Assembly: GCF_015234585.1 (NCBI RefSeq)
Contig: NZ_JADFCM010000008.1
Location: 868,001 to 932,000, forward strand
Direction of reading: 5' to 3'
Length of the DNA: 64,000 nucleotides
Origin: Pseudalkalibacillus hwajinpoensis
Lineage (GTDB): Bacteria; Bacillota; Bacilli; Bacillales; Guptibacillaceae
Position numbers and translations under genes: made by a program. A model generated the notes under the pieces. The model was not told the origin of the DNA. It did not search any database and was given only the letters and a program-made list of their open reading frames with translations. How positions within the stretch are numbered: the stretch's first letter is position 1; every line of letters begins with the position of its first letter. Of the stretch, positions 9,634 through 18,050 are shown one piece after another.

Positions 9634-10797
9634 ATGAATTTTGATTTAATCGAATCTGAATTTGAAGAACGGTTTGCGTCGTTTTTGGAACAAAGTCAGC
9701 CCGAAATTGTAGAAAAGTGGCTGCTTGGCGCGAAAATTTCTCAAGAGGATCCTTATTATGAAGAAATCATTAAGAATGGGAAACGAACGGTTGAACTTAT
9801 CTCTCGTTATATTCGCCTTCAGGATGAAAGCTGGATTATGACATTAACTAAGAAAATTGCGAATGAGCGAATTGAAGCAAATGTTAATATCGGAGAGTTT
9901 ATTGCGAATATTAATTTTGGGAGATCAGTTGTGATCTCTGTCTTAAACGAATCATCATTTGATAGAGATGAACTGTCGAAAGGTCTTCAAATCATTAATA
10001 ATTACTTTAATGCTTATTCGTATCATTCAGTAACGGAATACACGAAGGTTAAAGATAATATCATTCATGATAAAAATAAATTTATACAGGAAATGCATAG
10101 TGATCGTTTAACCATTCTTGGTCAGCTAGGTGCGAGCTTTGCTCATGAATTTCGCAATCCTCTTACCTCCATTAAAGGATTTTTAAAATTATTAGAAGAT
10201 GATAGTGATGCTAATAATTCGATCGAGAAACACTATTTCGAAATCCTCAATAGCGAAATGAAAAGTCTAGAAGAGAAGGTAAGTCAATTTCTTTTCTTAT
10301 CAAAAATGCGTGGGAGCGACGACCGTCCCCTATCATTAAATTTAAGTGGATTATTAAGATATACCATTGAAATTCTTTATCCAAGACTACTAGAATCAAA
10401 CATAGAAGTGGAAACAGCCATTACTCCAGACATTCCACTGTTCGGTGTAGAAGAACAAATCAAACAAGTCATTCTTAATATTATGATTAACTCGATTGAA
10501 GAGTTAAATGAAAATAAAATCGATCATCGAAAAATTGAGATGAGCGCAATAGAAAACCATGGACGGATCACGATTGAAATTTCCAATAACGGCCGGCAAA
10601 TTTCATCGCATCTAGTTGAAAGTATCTTTCAACCGTTCATTAGTACAAAAAAACTCGGAACAGGTCTTGGATTGTCTGTTTGCAAGCAAATCATTGAAAA
10701 GCATGAAGGTGTAATTTCAGTGCGATCAAATCCAGAAAAAACAACTTTTGTAATTGAACTTCCAGTAATGGTTGACAAAGGTGTGAAAGAAGAGTAG
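9634..10797 (+). CDS. Soluble orphan sensor histidine kinase
   Basis: 387 aa. About residues 1-150 form an alpha-helical sensor resembling the HisK_N/RsbR N-terminal family. The dimerisation domain has the phospho-accepting H-box AHEFRNPLTSIKGF (His about 171), and the catalytic domain has N-box NIMINSIEEL (about 281) and G-box GTGLGLSVCKQI (about 342). There are no transmembrane segments, so the signal is cytosolic. No response regulator lies nearby, as with Bacillus sporulation kinases feeding Spo0F. The start is uncertain: ATG 9634 has GAGG 8 bases upstream, while an in-frame ATG at 9568 (409 aa) lacks a clear ribosome site. A sporulation role is inference only. Confidence 0.8.
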   Translation: MNFDLIESEFEERFASFLEQSQPEIVEKWLLGAKISQEDPYYEEIIKNGKRTVELISRYIRLQDESWIMTLTKKIANERIEANVNIGEFIANINFGRSVVISVLNESSFDRDELSKGLQIINNYFNAYSYHSVTEYTKVKDNIIHDKNKFIQEMHSDRLTILGQLGASFAHEFRNPLTSIKGFLKLLEDDSDANNSIEKHYFEILNSEMKSLEEKVSQFLFLSKMRGSDDRPLSLNLSGLLRYTIEILYPRLLESNIEVETAITPDIPLFGVEEQIKQVILNIMINSIEELNENKIDHRKIEMSAIENHGRITIEISNNGRQISSHLVESIFQPFISTKKLGTGLGLSVCKQIIEKHEGVISVRSNPEKTTFVIELPVMVDKGVKEE

Positions 10798-10841
10798 CTT
10801 AATAGTTATCAAACTAACATTCAAAAAAGCTTTTTATATAT

Positions 10842-10926
10842 CCACTAGGGGAGTCATTTATATGACTGAGACAGGATGTCCTGGACCCTTTGAACCTGAT
10901 CTGGTTAGCGCCAGCGGAGGAAAGTG
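10842..10926 (+). ncRNA. TPP riboswitch
   Basis: Thi-box aptamer. It starts ACTAGGGGAG, then CTGAGA, then ACCCTTTGAACCTGATCTGG, closing with GCCAGCGGAGGAAAGTGG. These are the conserved pyrimidine- and pyrophosphate-binding segments of the class. With the terminator at 10944 it should switch off the tenA-ykoEDC operon when thiamine pyrophosphate is abundant. Confidence 0.95.
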
Positions 10927-10943
10927 GAGACGGATGCCACTGC

Positions 10944-10970
10944 AGCCGCTCCATTTTTGGAGCGGCTTTT
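10944..10970 (+). terminator. Riboswitch-controlled terminator
   Basis: AGCCGCTCCatttttGGAGCGGCTTTT, directly after the TPP aptamer; the expression platform for transcriptional attenuation. Confidence 0.85.
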
Positions 10971-10999
10971 ATACGTTTTGATTTCCTAAACGTGTAGAA

Positions 11000-11107
11000 G
11001 TAAGGAATGCTTACAAGTATTTCTAAATCTCCAAAAATGACGGAACAACGGCATTCAAGCTCCTTTCCTCTTCATCAGTTGGATGAAAAGCGGAGAGGAG
11101 TTTTTTT
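11000..11107 (+). promoter_or_regulatory. Second structured leader segment before tenA
   Basis: Beyond the riboswitch terminator the leader holds a small hairpin GTAAGgaatgCTTAC (11000-11014) and a longer one (11060-11100) in which CTCCT and CTCTTCATC pair with GATGAAAAG and AGGAG. The 3' arm of the second hairpin contains the tenA ribosome site (GGAGAGGAG, 11092-11100) and is followed by seven T just before the ATG. It looks like both a terminator and a ribosome-site sequestor. Confidence 0.55.
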
Positions 11108-11800
11108 ATGTCGTTTACTGAACAGTTAAGAGAGGAAGCAGCACCAATTTTTGAAGCGATTTTTAACCATCCATTTGTAAGAGGAATTGCGGGGGGAAAG
11201 TTAGAGAAGGAACAGCTTGTTCATTATGTAAAGCAGGACTTTGAATATTTGAATACATTTGTTCGAATCTACGGTATTGCGCTATCAAAATGCGAAAATC
11301 GAGAAGAGATGGCGCTCTTTACTGAACAAATATCATTTGTACTCCATAGTGAGGTACATCCTCATAATAATTTGTGTCGAGTTGCAGGCGTCACTTATGA
11401 AGAGCTGCAAGGCTATCCCCTTTCCCCTACGGCACACCATTATACGAGGCATATGCTCGACGCTGCTCATTCAGGTACGCTCGGAGAAATCGTTGCAGCC
11501 CTTCTGCCATGCCCATGGACTTACCTTGAGATTGGTCAACGTCTAATGGAAGAGGTTAATCCTAAAGAAGATCATCCTTTTTATGATTGGATTACGTTTT
11601 ACGGAGAGAAGTCAATGGAACCAGTGACGGATCAACTAAGAAAAATTCTCGATCAGTGGGCAGAGACGGCACCTGAAAGAGAATTAAAGCGAATCAAGGA
11701 CTATTTTATTCTTAGCTGTCAGTTGGAATATGGTTTCTGGGAAATGGCTTATCAAGTAGAAGAGTGGCCAGTCTCCCTCCAAAAAGGTGAGCGCGTATGA
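11108..11800 (+). CDS. tenA: Aminopyrimidine aminohydrolase / thiaminase II
   Basis: Hydrolyses aminomethyl-pyrimidine breakdown products of thiamine to HMP for salvage; cytosolic. 230 aa, normal TenA length. Active-site Cys lies in LLPCPWTYLEIG (about residue 137), the substrate-binding Asp and Tyr in KQDFEYLNTF (about residues 43-52), and the catalytic Glu in CQLEYGFWEMAY (about residues 205-216). It heads an operon with ykoEDC under the TPP riboswitch, occupying the position YkoF holds in B. subtilis. The ATG has GGAGAGGAG seven T upstream. Overlaps ykoE by 4 bases. Confidence 0.93.
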   Translation: MSFTEQLREEAAPIFEAIFNHPFVRGIAGGKLEKEQLVHYVKQDFEYLNTFVRIYGIALSKCENREEMALFTEQISFVLHSEVHPHNNLCRVAGVTYEELQGYPLSPTAHHYTRHMLDAAHSGTLGEIVAALLPCPWTYLEIGQRLMEEVNPKEDHPFYDWITFYGEKSMEPVTDQLRKILDQWAETAPERELKRIKDYFILSCQLEYGFWEMAYQVEEWPVSLQKGERV

Positions 11801-12375
11801 AACGACTAAAGCTTTCGGACATTTTGATTACGATCGTGATTGCCCTTGTTTTTGGGATTATTTATAAACTGTGGGGACCGGTCTATAACATCTTTAAACC
11901 ATTTGGTCTCCACATTGGTGATGTGATTTACGGGATGTGGTTTATTGCGGGAACAGTGGCAGTGCTTCTACTTCGTAAGCCCGGTGTGGCACTACTTGCA
12001 GAAACGGCTGCAGCTTCTGGTGAATTTCTTGTAGGTTCAGAATATGGATTATCTGTTCTTCTATATGGAATTGTTCAAGGGTTAGGAACGGAATTAATGT
12101 TTGCCTTATTTGGCTATAAACGATACACCGCATTTGTTGCGGCGCTTGGAGGAATTGCTGCTGCAGTAGGCTCCATTGTCATGGATGCCGCCTACGGATA
12201 TGTGATGGACCTCGCTCTATGGAATTTACTTCTTCTCATTGGTGCTAGGTTAATTGGAGGCTTTCTATTAGCTGGACTACTTGCTTATTTCCTAGTAGAG
12301 GCTTTAGAGAAAACGGGAGTTACTAGCTTGGTTAGACCAGCAAGTGATGAAGATTATAAGGCGTTAGATCAGTAA
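11797..12375 (+). CDS. ykoE: ECF transporter substrate-binding membrane subunit (HMP/thiamine type)
   Basis: S component that binds the vitamin precursor in the membrane, thought to be hydroxymethylpyrimidine or thiamine, for uptake with YkoD and YkoC. 192 aa with about five or six hydrophobic segments. The N-terminal KLSDILITIVIALVFGIIYK and the ETAAASGEFLVGSEYG segment are YkoE-like. ATG overlaps the tenA stop (ATGA), so translation is coupled. Operon under the TPP riboswitch supports thiamine-related cargo. Confidence 0.88.
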   Translation: MKRLKLSDILITIVIALVFGIIYKLWGPVYNIFKPFGLHIGDVIYGMWFIAGTVAVLLLRKPGVALLAETAAASGEFLVGSEYGLSVLLYGIVQGLGTELMFALFGYKRYTAFVAALGGIAAAVGSIVMDAAYGYVMDLALWNLLLLIGARLIGGFLLAGLLAYFLVEALEKTGVTSLVRPASDEDYKALDQ

Positions 12376-12386
12376 GGAGTGGTTAT

Positions 12387-13838
12387 ATGAAAGTGGGTGT
12401 ATCAAACCTTCGTGTGAAATATGCGGGAGCGGACACACTGTTATTTAATAGGTTATCTCTTGAGATTGCAGAAGGGGAAAAGGTCTTATTTCTTGGTCCG
12501 AGCGGTTGTGGTAAGTCAACTCTTCTTCAGATATTATCTGGTTTAATTCCAAATGCCGTTCCAGTGCCTATGAAGGCAGACGCCAAAAGCATACCAGCAT
12601 CTTCAGGCGTTGTATTTCAAGATCCTGATTCTCAGTTTTGCATGCCATATGTGGATGAAGAGATGGCATTCGTATTGGAAAATCGTGCTGTCCCGCAACC
12701 TGAAATGGAAGGGTTAATTCGTCATTATCTTGAAAAGGTAGGTCTTTCCTTTCAGGATCCGCATATTGAGATTAATTCACTTTCACAAGGGATGAAACAG
12801 CGACTAGCCATTGCATCCATGCTTGCACTTGAGCCAGAGGTGATCTTTTTGGATGAACCGACTGCATTACTTGATCCTGCAGGTACTTCTGACGTATGGA
12901 AAACAATTAAACAAATTAATGCTACACAAACCATGATTATCGTTGAGCATAAGATTGATGAAGTGATCGATTTTGTTGATCGCATCGTCCTTTTGGATTC
13001 AGAGGGAAGGATTATCGCAGATGCTGACCCAAAAAGTGTCTTCTCTTTTCATAAACATAAGATGAAGGAATATGGGATTTGGTATCCTGGCGTATGGGAA
13101 GAACATACAAATGAAAAAAACCTTCCTGCTCCGTATATGAAAGGGAAAGAAATTCTTGAGATTAATCAGTTAAAAGGGTATCGAGGCAAACTCCCTAAAA
13201 TTGAAGTGCAAAATGGATCAGCTCATGAGGGAGAATGGATTGTTGTAACCGGAAAGAATGGAGCAGGTAAAAGCTCCTTTCTTTTAAGTTTAATGAATGT
13301 GATGAAAACGTCCGGGAAAAAGAGAGTAATGAATCAGGAATTAAAATCGATCAAAGCTTCCCGTGAACAGCTAGCATTTGTTTTTCAAAATCCAGAGTTT
13401 CAATTTGTCACGAATTCTGTCTATGATGAACTTGCTTATTCTCTTGAAATGATAGGAGACGTGGAAGTAGATCAAAAAGTAGGTCAGTGGCTTGAAGCAT
13501 ATGATCTTAAGCAAGTGCGAACTCTTCATCCGTACCAGCTTTCTACGGGGCAAAAAAGAAGGTTAAGCGTAGGAACGGCCATGTTTGGTTCTCAACCGAT
13601 TCTTTTGTTAGACGAACCAACATTTGGACAAGATGCAAGTAATACGTTTAAGTTGCTCGCTTTATTTGAACAGTTAAGGTCAAAGGGAATGCTCATCATC
13701 ATGGTGACACATGATGAGAAGATTGTTCAAAATTATGGAACGAGAGAATGGATCATTGAAGAAGGGAAGCTAACCGCTGATCGAGATCTTCTGAGAAGGG
13801 AAGAGAGGGAGCATCATGCAGTGGACTCTACAGTATAA
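12387..13838 (+). CDS. ykoD: ECF transporter ATPase with two fused ABC domains
   Basis: Energises the Yko importer. 483 aa, two ABC ATPase domains in one chain. Domain 1: Walker A LGPSGCGKSTLL (about 33-44), signature LSQGMKQRL, Walker B VIFLDEPT. Domain 2: Walker A TGKNGAGKSSFL (about 290), signature LSTGQKRRL, Walker B ILLLDEPT. The fused architecture is that of YkoD-type ECF A subunits. ATG follows AAGGAGTGG. It overlaps ykoC by 23 bases. Confidence 0.92.
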   Translation: MKVGVSNLRVKYAGADTLLFNRLSLEIAEGEKVLFLGPSGCGKSTLLQILSGLIPNAVPVPMKADAKSIPASSGVVFQDPDSQFCMPYVDEEMAFVLENRAVPQPEMEGLIRHYLEKVGLSFQDPHIEINSLSQGMKQRLAIASMLALEPEVIFLDEPTALLDPAGTSDVWKTIKQINATQTMIIVEHKIDEVIDFVDRIVLLDSEGRIIADADPKSVFSFHKHKMKEYGIWYPGVWEEHTNEKNLPAPYMKGKEILEINQLKGYRGKLPKIEVQNGSAHEGEWIVVTGKNGAGKSSFLLSLMNVMKTSGKKRVMNQELKSIKASREQLAFVFQNPEFQFVTNSVYDELAYSLEMIGDVEVDQKVGQWLEAYDLKQVRTLHPYQLSTGQKRRLSVGTAMFGSQPILLLDEPTFGQDASNTFKLLALFEQLRSKGMLIIMVTHDEKIVQNYGTREWIIEEGKLTADRDLLRREEREHHAVDSTV

Positions 13839-14610
13839 AGAAACATGGCTTCATCGTTTAAATCCTGCTTTTAAATTGGTGTTCATTTTAGCATTATTTA
13901 TCCTTCTTTTATTCGTTCACAATCCAAATTTGATTAGCAATGTAACAGTGGTTCCATTAATTCTCGTCTTGTTCGCCACAGGACATCAGAAAAAGATACT
14001 AGCGATCTTAATGATTCCATTTTTGTTATTATTTTTCTCAAGTGCTTCTAGTATGATGTTCTTTGGTCAAGGGACAACGACTTGGTGGAAGTGGGGAATC
14101 GTTCATATTACAGAAGAGAGCTTCTTTCGAGGTCTTCACATCGGGTTTAGAGCTTTAAATTTCGCCTTGCTCGGACTTCTATTCGCTTTGACAACGAGGC
14201 CAGTATTTCTCTTCTATTCCCTCGTTCAACAGCTTAAAGTACCGCCTCGGTATGCCTATAGCTTTATGGCTGCTGTTCGGATTCTTCCTGTTATGATGGA
14301 GGAATTCCAACAGCTAAGAGCCGCATTACTTATTAGAGGTATAAAAAAGAAAAAAGGGTTCGCTCGAATCATGCAGTCTGTGACGCTTTATGCGGTGCCA
14401 TTGCTTTCTCAAAGTATTCGTAGAGCTCATCGCATTGCAGTTGCCATGGAAGCGAAGCAGTTCAATAATAAGGAACGAACTTATTATTACAAACAGACCT
14501 TCTCTAGAGTTGATGCATATTTTATACTCTACATTACGGTAGGTTTTTCTCTTGCTTATTGGGGTGGTCTAACATTTCCTTACTTTGATATCACAGATGT
14601 TAGAAATTAA
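13816..14610 (+). CDS. ykoC: ECF transporter transmembrane (T) subunit
   Basis: CbiQ/EcfT-like membrane scaffold joining the S component to the ATPase. 264 aa with about five or six membrane helices. The two coupling helices are seen as AAVRILPVMMEEFQQLRAAL and SIRRAHRIAVAMEAKQF, with the Ala-Arg type motifs that bind the ATPase. It starts within the end of ykoD (ATG 13816, GAGGGAG upstream) and is last in the TPP-regulated operon. Confidence 0.9.
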   Translation: MQWTLQYKETWLHRLNPAFKLVFILALFILLLFVHNPNLISNVTVVPLILVLFATGHQKKILAILMIPFLLLFFSSASSMMFFGQGTTTWWKWGIVHITEESFFRGLHIGFRALNFALLGLLFALTTRPVFLFYSLVQQLKVPPRYAYSFMAAVRILPVMMEEFQQLRAALLIRGIKKKKGFARIMQSVTLYAVPLLSQSIRRAHRIAVAMEAKQFNNKERTYYYKQTFSRVDAYFILYITVGFSLAYWGGLTFPYFDITDVRN

Positions 14611-14638
14611 GAAACCGGCTGGTTAGCCGGTTTCTTTT
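14608..14638 (+). terminator. Terminator of the tenA-ykoEDC operon
   Basis: GAAACCGGCTggttAGCCGGTTTCTTTT hairpin and T-run immediately after ykoC. Confidence 0.85.
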
Positions 14639-14651
14639 CATTGCTTGATCT

Positions 14652-14783
14652 CTACAAGTGGTCAGTATCTTTAGAATACTGGTGTTTCCCGCCTTCACGG
14701 TTTTCTTCTTTCAACTTGTTTTTCAACATTCGTTTAGCATTATGATCAACTGCTTTTTTATTATTATCTTTTGTTGATGTCAC
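14652..14783 (-). CDS. Small basic hydrophilic protein (DUF3941-like)
   Basis: 43 aa from a GTG at 14783 with GGGAGG 8 bases upstream. It begins MTSTKDNNKKAVDHNAKR and ends HQYSKDTDHL, rich in Lys, Asn and Asp with no hydrophobic core. It resembles the small DUF3941 family of Bacillus, a recall not checked by search. Function unknown. Confidence 0.6.
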   Translation of the reverse strand: MTSTKDNNKKAVDHNAKRMLKNKLKEENREGGKHQYSKDTDHL

Positions 14784-14860
14784 GTTAAGTCCTCCCTTGC
14801 TAGGATTGCCATGCACAATAATAGAGTACGCGATTATGCGACATCCTATGTAAAAGGAAG

Positions 14861-15715
14861 TTATTTATTTAAGAAAAACAATGCAAGTGTTCCTGGTCCT
14901 GAGTGAGAGCCAATCGTAGCGCCTACTTCATGAATGACAAAGTGCTCACTCCCATATGTCTCTTGAATCGCACTTTTTAATTTTTCAGCGCTTTCAAGGT
15001 CATCTCCATGTGATATGCCGATTAATTGAGACTGAAGGTTAACGCCGCGTTCCTGCATGATCTCAACCATACGCTTTGTGACTTTGTTTTTACCACGAAT
15101 TTTTTCAATCGGAACAAGTTTCCCGTCTTCAACGTGGAGCACTGGTTTGATTTTTAACATTCCACCAAAGAAGGCCGAAGCTTTGCTGACGCGACCGCCG
15201 CGCTGAAGGAACTCCAGGTCGTCTACTGTGAAAATGTGTTCCATGTGCGTTAAATACTTGCTGTTTAAGCTTTCTGATATTTGCTCAAATCCTTCACCTT
15301 TTTCAGCAAGCTCTGCAGCGTGGATCGCCATAAGTCCGTAGCCGAGAGAAGCGGCTTTGGAATCAATGACCTCCATTTGTACGTCAGGGTATTCTTCCTG
15401 TACTTCATTTTTTATGATGGCAGCGGATTGGTATGTACCTGAAATGCCAGAAGATAGCGCAATATAAATAAAAGGCTGACCCATTTTAGCGTATTTCGTA
15501 AATGTCTCTCGTATCCGTGCTGGAGGAATTTGCGACGTTTTGGCCATTGTACCTTCTCGCAAAGTCTTATATAACTCTTTTGCTTGGATCTCTTCACGGT
15601 CATAATACTCCTGATCTCCGATAATGACCATTAGTGGCATGATGTCGATGTCGTGCTTTCGTGCGAGATCCTCTGGCAAATCCGAGGCGCTATCTGTAAT
15701 GATTTTAACTGTCAT
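14861..15715 (-). CDS. DegV family fatty-acid-binding protein
   Basis: Binds a fatty acid; in Firmicutes such proteins act as FakB carriers presenting fatty acids to kinase FakA. 284 aa, usual length. The opening TVKIITDSASDLP and the lipid headgroup-binding SSGISGTYQSA (about 88-98) are signatures. Start at ATG 15715 (AAGGG 10 bases upstream) rather than the longer frame to 15775, because DegV proteins begin at this point. Neighbours (yitT, yitU, yitV, yitW homologues) suggest it is the YitS paralogue. Confidence 0.88.
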   Translation of the reverse strand: MTVKIITDSASDLPEDLARKHDIDIMPLMVIIGDQEYYDREEIQAKELYKTLREGTMAKTSQIPPARIRETFTKYAKMGQPFIYIALSSGISGTYQSAAIIKNEVQEEYPDVQMEVIDSKAASLGYGLMAIHAAELAEKGEGFEQISESLNSKYLTHMEHIFTVDDLEFLQRGGRVSKASAFFGGMLKIKPVLHVEDGKLVPIEKIRGKNKVTKRMVEIMQERGVNLQSQLIGISHGDDLESAEKLKSAIQETYGSEHFVIHEVGATIGSHSGPGTLALFFLNK

Positions 15716-16005
15716 GGACGATCGTCCCTTCTTCATTTTTAAGTCAGTATGTAAATGAATGTTTGTTATAATCAAGTTTATCCCATTAGCAAAGAGGAAA
15801 TCAATCCTATTGATGGGGTTGAATAGAAAACAGTTGACGTAGATTAGATAGTTTGATTAGATATACATGGCTTAGTAGATGTGGCTTTACCTAATCGTCA
15901 CTTATAAAGATCGGATCCTGAGAGTGAATATTGTCAATTGGATCAGTCTCTACTTATATTCTGCAAACGAGTTAAATCTCTGTTTCAAAAAAGAAGGTGT
16001 TCTTA

Positions 16006-16845
16006 TTGGAAGAAGTAAAAAAAATTATTGTGATTCTCTTAGGTGCGATCCTTGGTGCAGTTTCTCTGAACTTATTTCTTATCCCTGCCAATGTTTATGC
16101 TAGTGGTTTTACTGGTATCGCACAGCTGATTTCTAGCGTACTAAGTGATTATACGCCAATTTCAATCTCAACGGGTATTTTACTTATGTTACTAAATATC
16201 CCTGTAGCTATACTGGGATGGAAGAAAGTTGGTAAATCTTTTACATTGTATAGTATTATCAGTGTTGGAGCTACTACCTTTTTCCTTGAAATCATTCCAG
16301 TACAGGCTCTTTCAGAAGATATCCTGCTAAATGCAGTGTTTGGCGGAGTCATTGCAGCAATTGGTATCGGTTTTACATTAAAATGGGGGGCTTCCACCGG
16401 AGGAATGGACATCGTAGCCATGATTCTATCCCGCATGAAAGACCGTCCAATCGGTACGTATTTCTTCAGCATGAACGCGTTGATTATCCTCACCGCAGGA
16501 ATGCTTTATGGCTGGGAAAAAGCTCTTTATACGCTCGTTACCTTATACGTATCTTCTCGAGTAATCGACGTCATTCACACACGTCACGAAAAATTAACAG
16601 CAATGATCGTAACTTCCAAAGGAAATGAAATGCAAAAAGCTATTCATGACCGACTTGTTAGAGGAATCACCAAGCTCCCTGCCAAAGGTGCCTACAGAGG
16701 AGAAGACAAAGAAATGCTCATGATCGTCGTCACACGCTATGAACTATACGACCTCGAGCACATCATCCAAGACATCGACCCGACCGCCTTCACCAACATA
16801 GTCAACACCACAGGCATCTTCGGATTCTTTAGAACGGATGGTTAA
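16006..16845 (+). CDS. yitT: YitT-family membrane protein (DUF161-DUF2179)
   Basis: Integral membrane protein of unknown transport or signalling role. 279 aa. Five or six hydrophobic segments in about residues 1-195 form two DUF161-like repeats with conserved GGxxG turns (ANVYASGFTGIAQL; KWGASTGGMDIVA). The cytosolic C-terminal DUF2179 domain (about 200-279) follows. TTG 16006 is preferred because AAGGTG lies 6-7 bases upstream; GTG 15997 sits inside that ribosome site. The stop codon abuts hairpin element E1. Symbol given by family and neighbourhood; paralogues exist. Confidence 0.8.
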   Translation: MEEVKKIIVILLGAILGAVSLNLFLIPANVYASGFTGIAQLISSVLSDYTPISISTGILLMLLNIPVAILGWKKVGKSFTLYSIISVGATTFFLEIIPVQALSEDILLNAVFGGVIAAIGIGFTLKWGASTGGMDIVAMILSRMKDRPIGTYFFSMNALIILTAGMLYGWEKALYTLVTLYVSSRVIDVIHTRHEKLTAMIVTSKGNEMQKAIHDRLVRGITKLPAKGAYRGEDKEMLMIVVTRYELYDLEHIIQDIDPTAFTNIVNTTGIFGFFRTDG

Positions 16846-16963
16846 GAAAAGCGGAAGTGAGCGTTTAGGGACGACAAGCGCTGGAGGCCCTTCATTTGAA
16901 CACGGTTTTTGTGTTCGGATGAAGGGCTGAAGCGATCGAGTCCCTGCTCACTGCAGCTAGACA
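16846..16963. repeat. Intergenic hairpin element E1 (full copy)
   Basis: 118 bp, starting at the base after the yitT stop with GAAAAGCGG and ending GCAGCTAGACA. Nested stems are AGTGAGC/GCTCACT, AGGGAC/GTCCCT, GCGCT/AGCG, GCCCTTCAT/ATGAAGGGC and an apical GAACAC/GTGTTC. Same family as the array at 36684, with different but still complementary arms. Confidence 0.85.
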
Positions 16964-16964
16964 A

Positions 16965-17036
16965 GAAAAGCGGAAGTGCCCGATTAGCCTCGACAAGCGC
17001 TGGAGCCTCACAAAAAGAACACGCCCTTTGTGTTCC
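16965..17036. repeat. Hairpin element E2, half copy
   Basis: Begins GAAAAGCGGAAGTG and contains CGACAAGCGCTGGAGCC like the full elements. It runs only as far as the apical hairpin GAACACgccctttGTGTTC and then stops; the pairing right half is missing. In tandem with E1, one base apart. Confidence 0.75.
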
Positions 17037-17079
17037 CCAGTAAATGATTGAAACATCTCACCTACTACTTAACAACACA

Positions 17080-17113
17080 AAAAAAGTTCCTCGGAAATCC
17101 GAGGAACTTTTTT
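17080..17113 (-). terminator. Terminator of the Nfu-N protein gene
   Basis: AAAGTTCCTCGGaaatCCGAGGAACTTT with A and T runs on both sides, directly at the 3' end of the minus-strand gene. Confidence 0.85.
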
Positions 17114-17374
17114 CTATGCGTTATGAGAGATTGTTTCTTTTACTTCTGGAAGTAATGTATCCCAATCTGCCTCTGGCATCTTATTAATTGTAATAAAATC
17201 CTGGTATCCAAACACATTATCAACACCATCTAATTTAAGAAGTGCAGCAGCCATTTGATGATCAGGATTGTCATTCTTCTTGAAAGAATGGCTTGAAGTT
17301 CCTTCGAAAAGCTGTTGATCTGCCGTAATTTTAATAGCATTTGGGTTTGGTGTACGATCTACGCGTAATTCCAT
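17114..17374 (-). CDS. Scaffold Nfu/NifU N-terminal domain protein
   Basis: 86 aa, a stand-alone Nfu N-terminal domain: MELRVDRTPNPNAIKITAD and FEGTSSHSF are conserved. In larger Nfu proteins this domain precedes the Fe-S cluster CxxC domain, which is absent here, so the protein cannot carry a cluster by that motif. It may assist Fe-S assembly, which is unproven. Start ATG 17374 has GGAGG 10 bases upstream. Confidence 0.8.
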   Translation of the reverse strand: MELRVDRTPNPNAIKITADQQLFEGTSSHSFKKNDNPDHQMAAALLKLDGVDNVFGYQDFITINKMPEADWDTLLPEVKETISHNA

Positions 17375-17441
17375 TTTATAAACGCCTCCTTTCTCTACCA
17401 TCTCTTAGTGTATCAGAAACAACTCTTGCAGCAAATAATCT

Positions 17442-17900
17442 TTAAGAAGAGAAGGTAAACCCGTATCTTTTTGAAATAATGTCATGGAAACCGAGGGAAT
17501 TGTATAGGTGTTTTGTAACAGCGTTATGAATTCCTGTTTCAAGTTCAATCCCCTTAATCCCTTCATTCTCAGCCCAATAAATCACATGAAGTAGTAATTT
17601 CCTACCAATACCTCTATTTCGTGCATCTGGATCAACAAATAATTCATTTAACCAAATATATGGACCACCACTAGAGAGGCTGACGCCGATATTAAAAAAC
17701 GCGACGCCAAGGACTTCGTCATCAGACTCTGCGACAACGATTCGTGATGCTGTCTGTTCATCAAGAGCAAGCTTTACTCCTTTAACGAGTTTATCGTAGC
17801 TTCCATCTTGATCAGAACGAGTAATTTGCTTCATTAATAACTTTGAAACCTTTTCAATCATGTCTTCATCTGTCTGGCTGGATAATTGATACACATTCAT
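17442..17900 (-). CDS. GNAT family N-acetyltransferase
   Basis: Acetyl-CoA-dependent acyltransferase of unknown substrate. 152 aa, a single GNAT domain. The acetyl-CoA loop is ARNRGIGRKLL (about residues 103-113), preceded by strand LNELFVDP and followed by NSLGFHDI near the C-terminus. ATG 17900 with GGAGG upstream is chosen over the longer open frame to 17945. It stands alone on the minus strand. Confidence 0.8.
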   Translation of the reverse strand: MNVYQLSSQTDEDMIEKVSKLLMKQITRSDQDGSYDKLVKGVKLALDEQTASRIVVAESDDEVLGVAFFNIGVSLSSGGPYIWLNELFVDPDARNRGIGRKLLLHVIYWAENEGIKGIELETGIHNAVTKHLYNSLGFHDIISKRYGFTFSS

Positions 17901-18050
17901 TACCGTTCCACCTCCGTCATACTGTTTCGACTTCAAACACTTCAATCCCTTTTTAAGAAGGTTTGAATAAAGTTTTTAATTAATTTCAAGATATTTGAAA
18001 CATTCAGCCTTTTCCATTCGTCTATATAGAGTAAGAAAGGAGCTAATACA

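Noticed and set aside
11085..11094. GAAAAGCGGA in the tenA leader, identical to the start of the hairpin elements
   Set aside because: Only about ten bases match; no other part of the element (CGACAAGCGCTGG, apical hairpin) is present, so chance is likely.
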